The notes below the pieces were generated by a model. The model saw only the letters and a program-made list of their open reading frames with translations. It searched no databases and was not told the DNA's origin. A DNA stretch of 39,303 nt from Flavobacteriaceae bacterium. GTDB taxonomy: Bacteria > Bacteroidota > Bacteroidia > Flavobacteriales > Flavobacteriaceae. How positions within the stretch are numbered: the stretch's first letter is position 1; every line of letters begins with the position of its first letter. The position numbers were made by a program, and so were the translations under genes. Of the stretch, positions 15,416-24,391 are shown piece after piece. The stretch lies in the NCBI GenBank assembly GCA_017856205.1, contig JAFMFL010000005.1:1-39303 (forward strand). Direction: 5' to 3'.

Positions 15416-15781
15416 ATGGAAATTATTGGAAAAATAAAACAAATAGACGACACCAAAGAGTACGGGTCAAACGGCTTTCAAAAACGTGAATTGGTTATCA
15501 CAACCGAAGAGCAATACCCTCAACACCTTCTCGTTGAATTTGTGCAAGACAAGTGTTCACTTCTTAATGCATTTGCTGTTGGGCAGCGTGTAAAAGTGGG
15601 AATCAACCTTCGTGGACGTGAGTGGCAAAGTCCGCAAGGTGAAATCAAATACTTCAATTCCATTCAAGGTTGGCGCATAGACGCTGTCGAAGCAACAACG
15701 CCACCTCCTCCTGCTGCACCGCCATTTGAAACCATGCCAGATGCACCTGCAAAAGAAGAGCCAGACGATTTGCCCTTCTAA
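15416..15781 (+). CDS. DUF3127 OB-fold protein with SSB-like C-terminal tip
   Basis: 121 residues. The first ~90 match the Bacteroidetes DUF3127 family (MEIIGKIKQIDDTKEYGSNG, then RVKVGINLRGREWQSPQGE and YFNSIQGWRI), predicted to be an OB fold that binds single-stranded nucleic acid. A Pro/Ala-rich linker (TPPPPAAPPF) then leads to the acidic end EEPDDLPF, which resembles the SSB C-terminal tip (DDDIPF) that recruits replication and repair proteins. The family has no established function that I know of; a role as an SSB-like accessory is inference. It lies 8 nt upstream of aat, probably in one transcript. Confidence 0.85.
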   Translation: MEIIGKIKQIDDTKEYGSNGFQKRELVITTEEQYPQHLLVEFVQDKCSLLNAFAVGQRVKVGINLRGREWQSPQGEIKYFNSIQGWRIDAVEATTPPPPAAPPFETMPDAPAKEEPDDLPF

Positions 15782-15789
15782 CTAAAAGC

Positions 15790-16422
15790 ATGTATCATTT
15801 ATCGGAAGAATTGCGTTTTCCTTCGCCCCACTTGGCCACTGAAGAGGGTATTGTTGCTGTGGGTGGTGACTTACGCCCCGAAAGGGTACTATTGGCATAC
15901 CAAAAAGGCATTTTTCCATGGTTTGAGCAAGATGAGTTTTTGATTTGGTGGAGTCCAGATCCTCGAATGGTGCTCTTTCCAGAACAATTGCGTATTTCAA
16001 AAAGTATGCGCAATTTTTTGCGCAAACATCCCTATGAAATTACGTTTAACAAAGCTTTTAACGAAGTTGTAAAATCCTGTGCGGGAGTTAAACGATTTGG
16101 TCAAACAGGCACATGGATTACGCCAGGATTGATGGAAGTTTACGGAGTTTTGCACGAACAAGGACACGCACACTCGGTAGAGGTTTGGGATGGCGCTGAG
16201 CTTGTAGGGGGGCTTTACGGCATAGACGTGGGTCAAGTGTTTTGCGGAGAAAGTATGTTTTCTCGAGCAAGTAATTCCAGTAAGTTGGCACTGATTTATC
16301 TCACTCGTGAACTAAAGAAAAACAAATACAAACTCATTGACTGTCAGGTGCCTACAGCACATTTGGCAAGTATGGGCGCCACACCAATTTCTCGCAAAGA
16401 ATTTCTTAGCTATTTGGACTAA
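15790..16422 (+). CDS. aat: Leucyl/phenylalanyl-tRNA--protein transferase
   Basis: 210 residues. Attaches Leu or Phe from aminoacyl-tRNA to N-terminal Lys/Arg of proteins, creating N-degrons for ClpS/ClpAP. Family motifs: GIFPWFEQDEFLIWWSPDPR, the catalytic-region VGGLYGIDVGQVFCGESMFS, and DCQVPTAHLASMGA near the C-terminus. Start and length are normal. It follows the DUF3127 gene and converges on tag with a 17-nt overlap. Confidence 0.96.
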   Translation: MYHLSEELRFPSPHLATEEGIVAVGGDLRPERVLLAYQKGIFPWFEQDEFLIWWSPDPRMVLFPEQLRISKSMRNFLRKHPYEITFNKAFNEVVKSCAGVKRFGQTGTWITPGLMEVYGVLHEQGHAHSVEVWDGAELVGGLYGIDVGQVFCGESMFSRASNSSKLALIYLTRELKKNKYKLIDCQVPTAHLASMGATPISRKEFLSYLD

Positions 16423-16990
16423 GTGCTGCCACTTCGCGATGCCTAAAGCAGTCTACCACGTGGTCGTTGACCATGCCTACAGCTTGCATATGGGCATACA
16501 TCGTAATTTTTCCAATGTATTTAAATCCACGTTTTTTGAGGTCGTTGCTCATTTGGACAGCCAAAGCCGTAGTTTGTGGAAGTTCATGTGTTTGTGAATA
16601 GCTATTTTGAATGGGGATACCGTTGGTGTATGACCACATAAAATCACTAAAACTCCCCACTTCTTTTTGTATTTCGATAAACGCACGTGCATTGGCAATG
16701 GCTCCCGTAATTTTACCCCGATTTCGAATGATTCCTTTGTTAAGTAGCAGTTTTTCTACATCATAATCTGTCAACTGCGCTACACGGTGTACATCAAACC
16801 CGTGAAAGGCTTCACGAAAATGTTCGCGTTTTTTTAAAACGGCCCACCAAGACAATCCCGCTTGAAAGGTTTCAAGCAAAAGTGCCTCAAAAAGTTTATG
16901 GTCGTCAAAAATGGGTACGCCCCATTCGGTATCGTGATAAGCGATATAAGTATGATTTGCCAAACACCAATCGCAACGAAAAGGTTCCAT
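16406..16990 (-). CDS. tag: DNA-3-methyladenine glycosylase I
   Basis: 194 residues. Excises 3-methyladenine from alkylated DNA. The N-terminus has the zinc-ligand Cys and His of TagI (FRCDWCLANHTYIAYHDTEWG), the core has ETFQAGLSWWAVLKKREHFR, and the C-terminus supplies the other zinc ligands (VNDHVVDCFRH). Length is typical. It is 2 nt downstream of truB on the same strand and probably co-transcribed. A second alkylation-damage protein, ATL, lies further along at 33.1 kb. Confidence 0.95.
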   Translation of the reverse strand: MEPFRCDWCLANHTYIAYHDTEWGVPIFDDHKLFEALLLETFQAGLSWWAVLKKREHFREAFHGFDVHRVAQLTDYDVEKLLLNKGIIRNRGKITGAIANARAFIEIQKEVGSFSDFMWSYTNGIPIQNSYSQTHELPQTTALAVQMSNDLKKRGFKYIGKITMYAHMQAVGMVNDHVVDCFRHREVAALSPNS

Positions 16991-16992
16991 AA

Positions 16993-17700
16993 TTACGATT
17001 TTTCTTCTAAGTTATGCAAAAAGGCGTCAAGAGTCAAGCTATCGGTAAGATTGTAGCTTCCAATAGCTGTTCTGCAAAGTGATGTTAAGTGTGCACCGCA
17101 ACCAAGGCTTTGCCCAAAATCGTGCGCCAATGAACGAATATAGGTGCCTTTGCTGCACGAAACTGAAAAGGCGACATCTGGTAAATTGATTTTGGTTAAC
17201 TCAAAAGACGTAATCGTAATGTCACGCGATGGAATTTCGGTGGTTTCTCCAGCTCGTGCAATAGTGTAAAGTCGTTTTCCGTCTTTTTTTATGGCAGAAT
17301 GTAGGGGAGGTTTTTGTTGGATTTTACCCAAAAAAGAGTTGCGAGTTTCCTCTAATAAGGCATTCGTGATATGATCAATAGATTTTGGATTAGTTACAGT
17401 AGTTTCCAAATCATAAGATGGCGTAGTTGCGCCCAACCGAAACGTGCCAGAATAGGACTTGTCCATGCCCATAAATTGGTCTATTTGCTTGGTCATTTTT
17501 CCTGTGAAAATAAGCATTAGTCCTGTGGCAAGGGGGTCTAACGTTCCTGCATGACCTACTTTTATTTTTTTGATTCCGTAGGTTTTTCGAATCGCCCATC
17601 TAATTTTATTCACCAATTGAAAGGAAGTCCACTCAAGAGGTTTGTCTAAGAGCAAAAGTTGCCCTTCAAGGAATGCGTCTTTGGAGAAAACTACGTCCAT
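16993..17700 (-). CDS. truB: tRNA pseudouridine(55) synthase TruB
   Basis: About 235 residues. Isomerises U55 in the T-loop of tRNAs. The catalytic motif is HAGTLDPLATGLMLIFTG, with the active-site Asp; KPPLHSAIKKDGKRLYTIAR and SCSKGTYIRSLAHDFG are also diagnostic. The start at 17700 (MDVVFSKDAFLEGQ) is preferred; the ORF track's 12 residues upstream lie deep in uppP. The ATG overlaps the uppP stop by 10 nt. Confidence 0.95.
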   Translation of the reverse strand: MDVVFSKDAFLEGQLLLLDKPLEWTSFQLVNKIRWAIRKTYGIKKIKVGHAGTLDPLATGLMLIFTGKMTKQIDQFMGMDKSYSGTFRLGATTPSYDLETTVTNPKSIDHITNALLEETRNSFLGKIQQKPPLHSAIKKDGKRLYTIARAGETTEIPSRDITITSFELTKINLPDVAFSVSCSKGTYIRSLAHDFGQSLGCGAHLTSLCRTAIGSYNLTDSLTLDAFLHNLEEKS

Positions 17701-18485
17701 GCAATAATCGATGCGATGATTCCAATAACCAAACAATAGGCCCCAAAATAGCTCAGTTTACTTCGCTTTACAAGGGCAATCATCCATGTACACGCCACAA
17801 TACCAGAAATTAAAGCAGCAACAAAACCCGTGAGCAACGGCAATACATCAACAGTTCCAAAAACGGATGCCCCATTGTCAAGTAGGGTTTTTGCCATACT
17901 TCCTAATATGAGCGGAATCACCATCAAAAACGAAAAACGGGCAGCTTCGGGACGCGTTGCGCCAATAAGAAGTGCCGTGGCAATGGTGGCGCCACTTCTG
18001 GAAATTCCAGGCAGTATGGCTACGGCTTGGGCCACACCTATAATTAAAGCAATTTTGTAGGTAATAGATTGTTGTTTTTCATTTGCTCGATCAGTAAAAA
18101 ATAGGAGTAGAGCAGTAATACAAAGCATAGCGCCCACCAGTGCTAAATTAGACCCAAAAAGCGCCGTGATTTCTTCTTCAAAAAACAATCCAACCGCTAC
18201 GGCGGGTAGCATAGAAAGCACAATTTTCCCTACATAATGCCGCGCATTGGTATTGTCTTTTTGAAAAATACCCTGAATAAGTTCAGCGATATCTTTTCTA
18301 AAAACAACAATTGTAGCAAGTGCGGATGCAGCATGTACCAAAATGGTAAAAAGTAGATTTTCTTCTGGAAGTGTTTCACCTCCTAAAAGTGCTGTAAAAA
18401 GTGCCAAATGTCCACTAGACGATACGGGTAAAAACTCGGTCAATCCTTGAACAATCCCTAATAAAAGTGCTTCCCAAAAACTCAT
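17691..18485 (-). CDS. uppP: Undecaprenyl-diphosphatase UppP (BacA)
   Basis: 264 residues with about eight membrane helices. Dephosphorylates undecaprenyl pyrophosphate to recycle the lipid carrier for peptidoglycan and surface glycans, and gives bacitracin resistance when abundant. Both BacA motifs are present: GLTEFLPVSSSGHLAL near the N-terminus and LPGISRSGATIATALL in the second half. Its ATG overlaps the DUF3098 stop (ATGA), and it overlaps truB by 10 nt. Confidence 0.97.
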   Translation of the reverse strand: MSFWEALLLGIVQGLTEFLPVSSSGHLALFTALLGGETLPEENLLFTILVHAASALATIVVFRKDIAELIQGIFQKDNTNARHYVGKIVLSMLPAVAVGLFFEEEITALFGSNLALVGAMLCITALLLFFTDRANEKQQSITYKIALIIGVAQAVAILPGISRSGATIATALLIGATRPEAARFSFLMVIPLILGSMAKTLLDNGASVFGTVDVLPLLTGFVAALISGIVACTWMIALVKRSKLSYFGAYCLVIGIIASIIAWT

Positions 18486-18715
18486 TGTTTTTTCTTTGTC
18501 GACAAAATGGCAACAACTAAAGTAGCAAAACCAGCCAGCACTAATGTTGGTGCTACACGAATGCGCAGCGGACTGTAAATTTCAGGATTAAACACATTGG
18601 GGTCGTCACTACCGCCCCCTGTCATAAGCACAAAACCCAACACAATCAATCCAAGTCCAACTGCCATAATGCGGTAGGCGCGTTTGCCAAACAAAAATTC
18701 TTTTTCATTTTTCAT
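18482..18715 (-). CDS. DUF3098 small membrane protein
   Basis: 77 residues with two hydrophobic segments: YRIMAVGLGLIVLGFVLMTG and APTLVLAGFATLVVAILS. They are separated by the conserved GGGSDDPNVFNPEIYSPLR loop, which is characteristic of DUF3098. Found almost only in Bacteroidetes, between ftsX and uppP as here. Function unknown; the context suggests a part in cell-envelope synthesis or division. Confidence 0.88.
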   Translation of the reverse strand: MKNEKEFLFGKRAYRIMAVGLGLIVLGFVLMTGGGSDDPNVFNPEIYSPLRIRVAPTLVLAGFATLVVAILSTKKKQ

Positions 18716-18717
18716 AA

Positions 18718-19587
18718 TCAGTAGATAATGTCATAGGTTAAACGGAGGTGTTTGTGTGTAGCAAACCAAGCACTAATGCCACAAATAAGCACCGAACAGC
18801 CCAAAATAGCCGCAGCCAAAACTATAAGTGAGAATTGATTTTCCCACCAATTGATTTGTGGAACGAACTGCATCAAAAAGTTTAAAACTCCTATAAAACC
18901 TGCTAAAGCCAGCAGTGCGCTCAATGCGCCAAGCCCCATATAGCGCCAAATAAAAGGACGGCGGATAAAGCTCTTTTTTGCGCCAACTAGCAGCATGGTT
19001 TGAATGATGAGTCGTTTGCTGTAAATAGATAATTTGATGGAGTGATTGATAAGCAACAGCGCAATTGCTATAAAAACACCACTACAGACCAATAACCAAA
19101 ATCCAAATTTTTGAATGTTTTGATTGAGCAGCACAATAAGCGGACGGTCGTAAAGCACTTCGGAAACAAAGGGTTTTTGCTCCATTACGTCACTCAAACT
19201 GTCTAAAACTTCTGTGGTAACAAAATCGGCTTTTAGCCCAATATCAAGTGCGTCTTGCAGCGGATTATATCCTAAAAAATCCATAAAATCTTCCCCAATA
19301 GTAGCGCTATGCTCAGAAGCTGCCGTTTCTTTAGACACAAACCGCACCACTCTTGTAAAAGGAGCTAATCGCATGGTGGTAACCAGTTGTTCACGCTCCA
19401 TTTCTTTGGTTTCGTCTTCCAAAAAAACTGTCATGGTCACTTGCTCTTTAAAGTAATTGGCAATGGATTGACTGTTGAGTAAGACAAAGCCCAAAACGCT
19501 CAACACAAACAGTACGAGCGTGGTGCTGCTAACAACAGAAAAGTAGGAAGCAAAAAGGCGTCTTTTGTAAATGCGGGTTGCAGACAT
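18718..19587 (-). CDS. ftsX: Cell-division permease FtsX
   Basis: About 290 residues with four membrane helices: one N-terminal (FSVVSSTTLVLFVLSVLGFVL), a large periplasmic loop, and three in the C-terminal FtsX domain (GFWLLVCSGVFIAIALLLIN onward). FtsX works with the ATPase FtsE to activate peptidoglycan hydrolases at the septum. ftsE is not next to it, as is usual in this phylum. The ORF track starts at 19860, but the family N-terminus corresponds to MSATRIYKRRLFASY at 19587; the upstream 91 residues run antisense into the leuS start region. First gene of the ftsX-DUF3098-uppP-truB-tag run. Confidence 0.93.
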   Translation of the reverse strand: MSATRIYKRRLFASYFSVVSSTTLVLFVLSVLGFVLLNSQSIANYFKEQVTMTVFLEDETKEMEREQLVTTMRLAPFTRVVRFVSKETAASEHSATIGEDFMDFLGYNPLQDALDIGLKADFVTTEVLDSLSDVMEQKPFVSEVLYDRPLIVLLNQNIQKFGFWLLVCSGVFIAIALLLINHSIKLSIYSKRLIIQTMLLVGAKKSFIRRPFIWRYMGLGALSALLALAGFIGVLNFLMQFVPQINWWENQFSLIVLAAAILGCSVLICGISAWFATHKHLRLTYDIIY

Positions 19588-19664
19588 AGTTGTTCTAAGG
19601 CATAAAAATAGAAAATATGACCGAACAATCTTGCTACATTTTCTAAAGACCATACTTAAAGTGT

Positions 19665-19672
19665 TATTTTTG
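19665..19672 (+). promoter_or_regulatory. -7 promoter element for leuS
   Basis: TATTTTTG, TAnnTTTG match, 16 nt upstream of the leuS ATG. No good -33 TTG. Confidence 0.45.
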
Positions 19673-19688
19673 CTGTTTAATTGTTTAC

Positions 19689-22502
19689 ATGGGATATCCG
19701 TTTCAATATATAGAAGAAAAATGGCAAGCATTTTGGGCAGAAAAGCAAACCTACAAGGTTGAGCAACCTTCTGACAAACCCAAATTTTATGTATTGGATA
19801 TGTTTCCGTATCCATCAGGTGCTGGACTACATGTTGGGCATCCGTTAGGGTATATCGCAAGTGATATTGTGGCGCGCTACAAACGCCACAAAGGCTTTAA
19901 TGTGCTGCATCCTCAGGGATATGACTCTTTTGGGCTTCCCGCCGAACAGTACGCTATTCAAACCGGACAGCACCCAGCCATTACTACCGAAGCCAACATT
20001 AAACGCTATCGCGAGCAGTTAGACCGCATGGGCTTTTCTTTTGATTGGTCAAGAGAAGTACGCACTTCAGACCCATCGTATTACCGATGGACACAATGTA
20101 TTTTTTCGCTTTTGTTTGATGCGTGGTACGATAAAAAAGAGGATAAAGCACGTCCAATAGATGCGCTTATTCAGCATTTGGAACGATTTGGCACAACAGA
20201 TTTGAATGCCGCTTGTGATGACGATACCCCATCATGTACTGCTGCGGATTGGCATGGCATGAGTGTGGAGGAAAAGCAAATATTTTTACTTCGTTTTCGC
20301 TTGACCTATTTGGCAGAAACAGAGGTGAATTGGTGCCCTGCATTGGGAACTGTCTTGGCAAACGATGAGGTGGTGCAAGGCGTTTCGGAGCGTGGAGGTC
20401 ATCCTGTGGAGCGCAAAAAAATGAAGCAATGGAGTATGCGTATTTCGGCGTTTGCCGATAGATTGCTCAAAGGCTTTGACTCGTTAGATTGGCCCGAGCC
20501 ACTAAAGGAAATGCAACGCAACTGGATTGGAAAATCGGTAGGTGCCAGTGTTCGTTTTTGTGTTGAAAATAGCCACCGAGAAATAGAAGTGTTTACCACG
20601 AGACCTGACACGCTATTTGGCGTTACCTTTTTGACTTTAGCTCCAGAGTATGAATGGGTAAATGAAATTACCACACCCAGTCAAAAAGCGGAAGTGGACG
20701 CCTATGTTAAGCAAGCGGCACAACGCAGCGAGCGTGAACGTATGAGTGAAGTTGACCGCATTAGTGGGGTGTTTACAGGAGCATTTGCGCTTCATCCGAT
20801 TACCAACGAAAAAGTACCCATTTGGATTGGCGATTATGTGTTGGCAGGTTATGGAACGGGAGCCGTGATGGCTGTTCCATGTGGTGATCAGCGTGATTTT
20901 GATTTTGCAACGCACTTTGATTTGCCGATCAAAAATATTTTTAAAAATGTAGATGTTTCAGAGGCTGCGCATACGTCTAAAGAAAATACAAGAATTGCAA
21001 ACTCCGATTTTTTAGACGGTTTACCTGTTGCCAAAGCCACGCAAAAAGTGATAGAGGCACTTGCCAAAAATGGTATGGGCGAAGGCGCAACAACTTACCG
21101 CTTGCGCGATGCGGTATTTAGCCGTCAAAGGTACTGGGGCGAACCCATTCCAGTATATTATGTCAATGGGCAACCACAACTTATTCCAGACGAATGTTTG
21201 CCTTTAGAATTGCCTAAGGTTTCTAAATACTTACCAACCCCTGATGGCGCTCCGCCACTAGGAAATGCAACCGAATGGGCATGGGATACCACACAAAACA
21301 AAGTGGTTTCCAATGATAAAATGGATAACAAAACCGTTTTTCCATTAGAAAAAAACACCATGCCGGGCTGGGCAGGGAGTTCGTGGTATTTTAATCGCTA
21401 TATGGATGCGCACAACTCCGATGCTTTTGCAAGCAAAGAGGCTTTGGCGTACTGGAAAGAAGTGGACTTGTATTTGGGTGGTAGCGAACACGCCACAGGA
21501 CATTTGCTTTATGCCCGTTTTTGGCAGTATTTTTTGTATGATTTTGATTTCGTCCCCGTTGAAAATTTTGCTAAAAAATTAATAAACCAAGGGATGATTT
21601 TAGGGGAAAGTGCCTTTGTATATCGCATTCCAGATACTCAAACCTATCTTTCAAAAGGATTGTGCAAAGGGAAAAAAGTTATTCCTGTGCATGTAGATGT
21701 TTCCTTGGTATCGGCGCAAAACGAATTAGATATTGAAGGGCTTAAAAAGTGGCAACCTCACTTTGCTGAAGCAACATTTAAATTAGAAGACGAAAAGTAT
21801 ATTGTTGGACGTGAAGTAGAAAAAATGTCTAAATCCAAATATAATGTTGTAAATCCAGATGCGATTTGTGATCAATATGGGGCTGACACCCTTCGAATGT
21901 ATGAAATGTTTTTAGGTCCCATTGAGCAAGCAAAACCATGGAATACGGCAGGCATTTCAGGAGTGAGCAATTTTCTGAATAAATTTTGGCGCCTGTTTCA
22001 CAACGGAGAGACATTCGTTGTAAGTGATGATAAACCCACCAAAGAATCGCTTAGAATATTGCACAAAACCATTGCAAAAGTAACCCAAGATATAGAGCAG
22101 TTTTCACTCAATACTTCGGTTAGTGCGTTTATGATTGCTACAAATGAACTCACAAATCAAAAGTGTAATCATCGTGAAATTTTGGAGCCACTTATCGTAT
22201 TGCTTGCCCCTTTTGCGCCTCATATTTGCGAGGAACTATGGTCGCTTTTAGGGCATAACGAATCTGTGACAACGGCGAGCTATCCTGTGGCAAACCCAGA
22301 CTATTTGCAGGACGACACCAAAGCATATCCAATTAGTTTTAATGGAAAAATGCGCTTTACGCTGGAGTTATCGACTTCGCTTAGTAAAGACGAAATTGAA
22401 ACTGCCGTGATGCAAGAGGAACGCACCCAAACCTATTTGGACGGAAAAACACCCAAAAAAGTGATAGTAGTACCCAATAAAATTGTGAACATCGTAGTTT
22501 AA
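19689..22502 (+). CDS. leuS: Leucine--tRNA ligase
   Basis: 937 residues, class Ia synthetase. The HIGH-type motif is PYPSGAGLHVGHPLGYIASD near residue 40, the CP1 editing domain carries FTTRPDTLFGVTFLTLAPEY, and the KMSKS motif is EKMSKSKYNV near 710. The C-terminal domain ends VIVVPNKIVNIVV. It starts at 19689 (MGYPFQYIEEKWQ), which aligns with the family. It overlaps nothing and is followed 1 nt later by the SemiSWEET gene. Confidence 0.98.
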   Translation: MGYPFQYIEEKWQAFWAEKQTYKVEQPSDKPKFYVLDMFPYPSGAGLHVGHPLGYIASDIVARYKRHKGFNVLHPQGYDSFGLPAEQYAIQTGQHPAITTEANIKRYREQLDRMGFSFDWSREVRTSDPSYYRWTQCIFSLLFDAWYDKKEDKARPIDALIQHLERFGTTDLNAACDDDTPSCTAADWHGMSVEEKQIFLLRFRLTYLAETEVNWCPALGTVLANDEVVQGVSERGGHPVERKKMKQWSMRISAFADRLLKGFDSLDWPEPLKEMQRNWIGKSVGASVRFCVENSHREIEVFTTRPDTLFGVTFLTLAPEYEWVNEITTPSQKAEVDAYVKQAAQRSERERMSEVDRISGVFTGAFALHPITNEKVPIWIGDYVLAGYGTGAVMAVPCGDQRDFDFATHFDLPIKNIFKNVDVSEAAHTSKENTRIANSDFLDGLPVAKATQKVIEALAKNGMGEGATTYRLRDAVFSRQRYWGEPIPVYYVNGQPQLIPDECLPLELPKVSKYLPTPDGAPPLGNATEWAWDTTQNKVVSNDKMDNKTVFPLEKNTMPGWAGSSWYFNRYMDAHNSDAFASKEALAYWKEVDLYLGGSEHATGHLLYARFWQYFLYDFDFVPVENFAKKLINQGMILGESAFVYRIPDTQTYLSKGLCKGKKVIPVHVDVSLVSAQNELDIEGLKKWQPHFAEATFKLEDEKYIVGREVEKMSKSKYNVVNPDAICDQYGADTLRMYEMFLGPIEQAKPWNTAGISGVSNFLNKFWRLFHNGETFVVSDDKPTKESLRILHKTIAKVTQDIEQFSLNTSVSAFMIATNELTNQKCNHREILEPLIVLLAPFAPHICEELWSLLGHNESVTTASYPVANPDYLQDDTKAYPISFNGKMRFTLELSTSLSKDEIETAVMQEERTQTYLDGKTPKKVIVVPNKIVNIVV

Positions 22503-22503
22503 A

Positions 22504-22761
22504 ATGTTAAACCCAGAATATATCGGCTTTTTTGCCGCCACATTGACCACCTCTGCCTTTTTACCACAGGCATATAAAATTTGGAAATCCAAAACAGCTG
22601 ACGGATTGTCACTGACCATGTATGCCGTTATGGGAACAGGAACGTTATGTTGGTTTATCTACGGTGTTTTGATTCAAAGTCATTCTGTAATTGTAGCAAA
22701 TGCGGTTTCAATTTCTATTATCATTTTTATTATTACCTTTATACTCCGCTCAAAAAAGTAG
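22504..22761 (+). CDS. SemiSWEET (MtN3/saliva) sugar transporter
   Basis: 85 residues with three membrane helices, the half-size bacterial SWEET. The signature is ATLTTSAFLPQAYKIWKSK (PQ motif in TM1), then TADGLSLTMY and GTLCWFIYG. It functions as a dimer to let sugars across the membrane; the substrate cannot be read from sequence. It directly follows leuS, so it is probably read from the same transcript. Confidence 0.92.
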   Translation: MLNPEYIGFFAATLTTSAFLPQAYKIWKSKTADGLSLTMYAVMGTGTLCWFIYGVLIQSHSVIVANAVSISIIIFIITFILRSKK

Positions 22762-22797
22762 CGTGGTACGTTGTTTGCTTAGGCTTAATTAAAAATT

Positions 22798-23490
22798 ATG
22801 TACGGAGAATATTATTTACTTATCGCTGTTTTTGCTGGAGCTAGTATGTGGGTTCAACACAAACTTAAATCTAAGTTTAAGCAATACTCAAAAGTGCAGT
22901 TGCGTAATCAAATGTCAGGCAAGGAGATTGCAGAAAAAATGCTTTCAGACCACGGCATTCGAGATGTGAAGGTTACCGCCGTTCGCGGAAAACTCACAGA
23001 CCATTACAATCCAAAAAACAAAACCGTAAACCTTAGCGAAAGTGTATATCACGAACGCAATGCAGCTGCAGCGGCTGTTGCAGCACACGAATGTGGTCAT
23101 GCGGTGCAGCACGCACAAAGCTATGAGTGGTTGCAGTTTCGTTCGCTATTGGTACCAGTGGTAAGTGTGGCTTCGCAGTTATCCATGTACATTATTTTTG
23201 GCGGCTTTATGTTGGGAATTGGCTCTGCAATGGGCTATAATTTGGCACTAGCAGGAGTTGTCCTTTTTGGTTTGGGTACGCTGTTTAGCTTTATTACATT
23301 ACCTGTAGAATACGATGCCAGTAATCGTGCTTTGGCGTGGCTGCAACGAAAAAACATGGTAAGCCAACAAGAGTTTGTGATGTCAAAAGATGCCCTCAAA
23401 TGGGCTGCGCGCACCTATGTGGTTGCTGCCATTGGCTCACTGGCAACACTTATCTATTTTGCGCTCAGAGTGGCTAGCTCTAGACGCTAA
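22798..23490 (+). CDS. YugP-type zinc metallopeptidase
   Basis: 230 residues with an N-terminal hydrophobic segment, the zinc motif AAHECGHAVQHAQSYEWLQFR (HEcGH) near residue 98, and two or three more membrane helices after it. This is the Zn_peptidase_2 (YugP) family, a membrane-embedded M48-like peptidase of unknown substrate. EYDASNRALAWL is a second conserved block, which may supply the third ligand. It converges on the Lrp gene with a 4-nt overlap. Confidence 0.92.
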   Translation: MYGEYYLLIAVFAGASMWVQHKLKSKFKQYSKVQLRNQMSGKEIAEKMLSDHGIRDVKVTAVRGKLTDHYNPKNKTVNLSESVYHERNAAAAAVAAHECGHAVQHAQSYEWLQFRSLLVPVVSVASQLSMYIIFGGFMLGIGSAMGYNLALAGVVLFGLGTLFSFITLPVEYDASNRALAWLQRKNMVSQQEFVMSKDALKWAARTYVVAAIGSLATLIYFALRVASSRR

Positions 23491-23957
23491 ATATTGATTT
23501 GACGATCGATTTGTTGGTGAAGTGAAATAAACGTTTCAGTTCTCGAAACTCCTTCAATAGATTGTATGTTATGATTGAGCAGTTGCATCAAGTGCTCATT
23601 GTTTTTACATAAAATTTTAATCAAAATACTCCAATTCCCTGTGGTGTAGTGGCATTCTACCACTTCAGGGATTTTTTTCAATTGGGACACCGCTTCGGGA
23701 TTTCGCATGGCTTTGTCCAAATAAACACCAATATAGGCTGTTGTGGTATAACCAAGCGAAGACGGATTGAGTTTGAGGCAACTGCCTAGTATAAGATTTG
23801 CATCTTCTAGTTTTTTGATGCGCTGATGCACTGCAGACCCCGAAAGGTTAAGCTGTCGTGCAATTTCTTGCACCGGTGTTCGGGCGTTGTCCATTAGCAC
23901 ACGCAAAATAGCCTTATCAATACCGTCTAGTGAAATGTGTTCTGCTATTTTTTTCAA
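23487..23957 (-). CDS. Lrp/AsnC-family transcriptional regulator
   Basis: 156 residues: an N-terminal HTH (IARQLNLSGSAVHQRIKKLEDANLI) and a C-terminal AsnC/RAM ligand-binding domain (TTAYIGVYLDKA through GVSRTETFISLHQQI). It should bind DNA as an oligomer and respond to amino acids. The start codon is TTG at 23957; no in-frame ATG exists upstream before a stop, and the next Met is 21 residues in, inside the HTH region, so TTG is preferred. It is divergent from DUF423 with a 53-nt gap. Confidence 0.92.
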   Translation of the reverse strand: MKKIAEHISLDGIDKAILRVLMDNARTPVQEIARQLNLSGSAVHQRIKKLEDANLILGSCLKLNPSSLGYTTTAYIGVYLDKAMRNPEAVSQLKKIPEVVECHYTTGNWSILIKILCKNNEHLMQLLNHNIQSIEGVSRTETFISLHQQIDRQINI

Positions 23958-24010
23958 TCCATTTATTTTGGTGTATAAACATAGTAAACTATTTTAGAAA
24001 AAAATATACG

Positions 24011-24391
24011 ATGACACATAAGCAACGCAGCATCTGGGGGGCAATATTTTGCGGAACTGCCGTTATCCTGGGTGCTTTTGGTGCTCATTTACTTGAAAAT
24101 TACCTTACTGTTGATGCACTACAATCGTATGAGGTGGGTGTACGTTATCAGTTTTTTCATGGTTTAGCCCTGCTTTTTTTGGGTGTAGATAAACACGCAT
24201 TCGCAAAGCGTACCGCACTACTTTTTGTAGTTGGAACACTTTTGTTTTCAGGGTCTATTTATGGATTATCGCTTAACACTAATTTATCTGTAGCATTGTT
24301 GCCAAAACTACTTGGGCCTGTTACCCCAATAGGCGGACTATTGCTTATTCTGGGTTGGATAAATTTGGTAATAGGATACGTTCGAAGCTAA
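24011..24391 (+). CDS. DUF423 membrane protein (YgdD family)
   Basis: 126 residues with four hydrophobic helices. Family motifs are AVILGAFGAHLLENYL, SYEVGVRYQFFHGLALLFLG and GSIYGLSL. DUF423 proteins are small inner-membrane proteins without a known role. The ATG at 24011 is preferred; the ORF track's first 27 residues overlap the divergent Lrp gene. It converges on hemD with no gap. Confidence 0.9.
   Translation: MTHKQRSIWGAIFCGTAVILGAFGAHLLENYLTVDALQSYEVGVRYQFFHGLALLFLGVDKHAFAKRTALLFVVGTLLFSGSIYGLSLNTNLSVALLPKLLGPVTPIGGLLLILGWINLVIGYVRS

Noticed and set aside
19588-19860. Track ORF extends FtsX by 91 N-terminal residues.
   Set aside because: The extension is not FtsX-like, has mixed composition, and runs antisense across the leuS promoter and start; the family N-terminus is at 19587.
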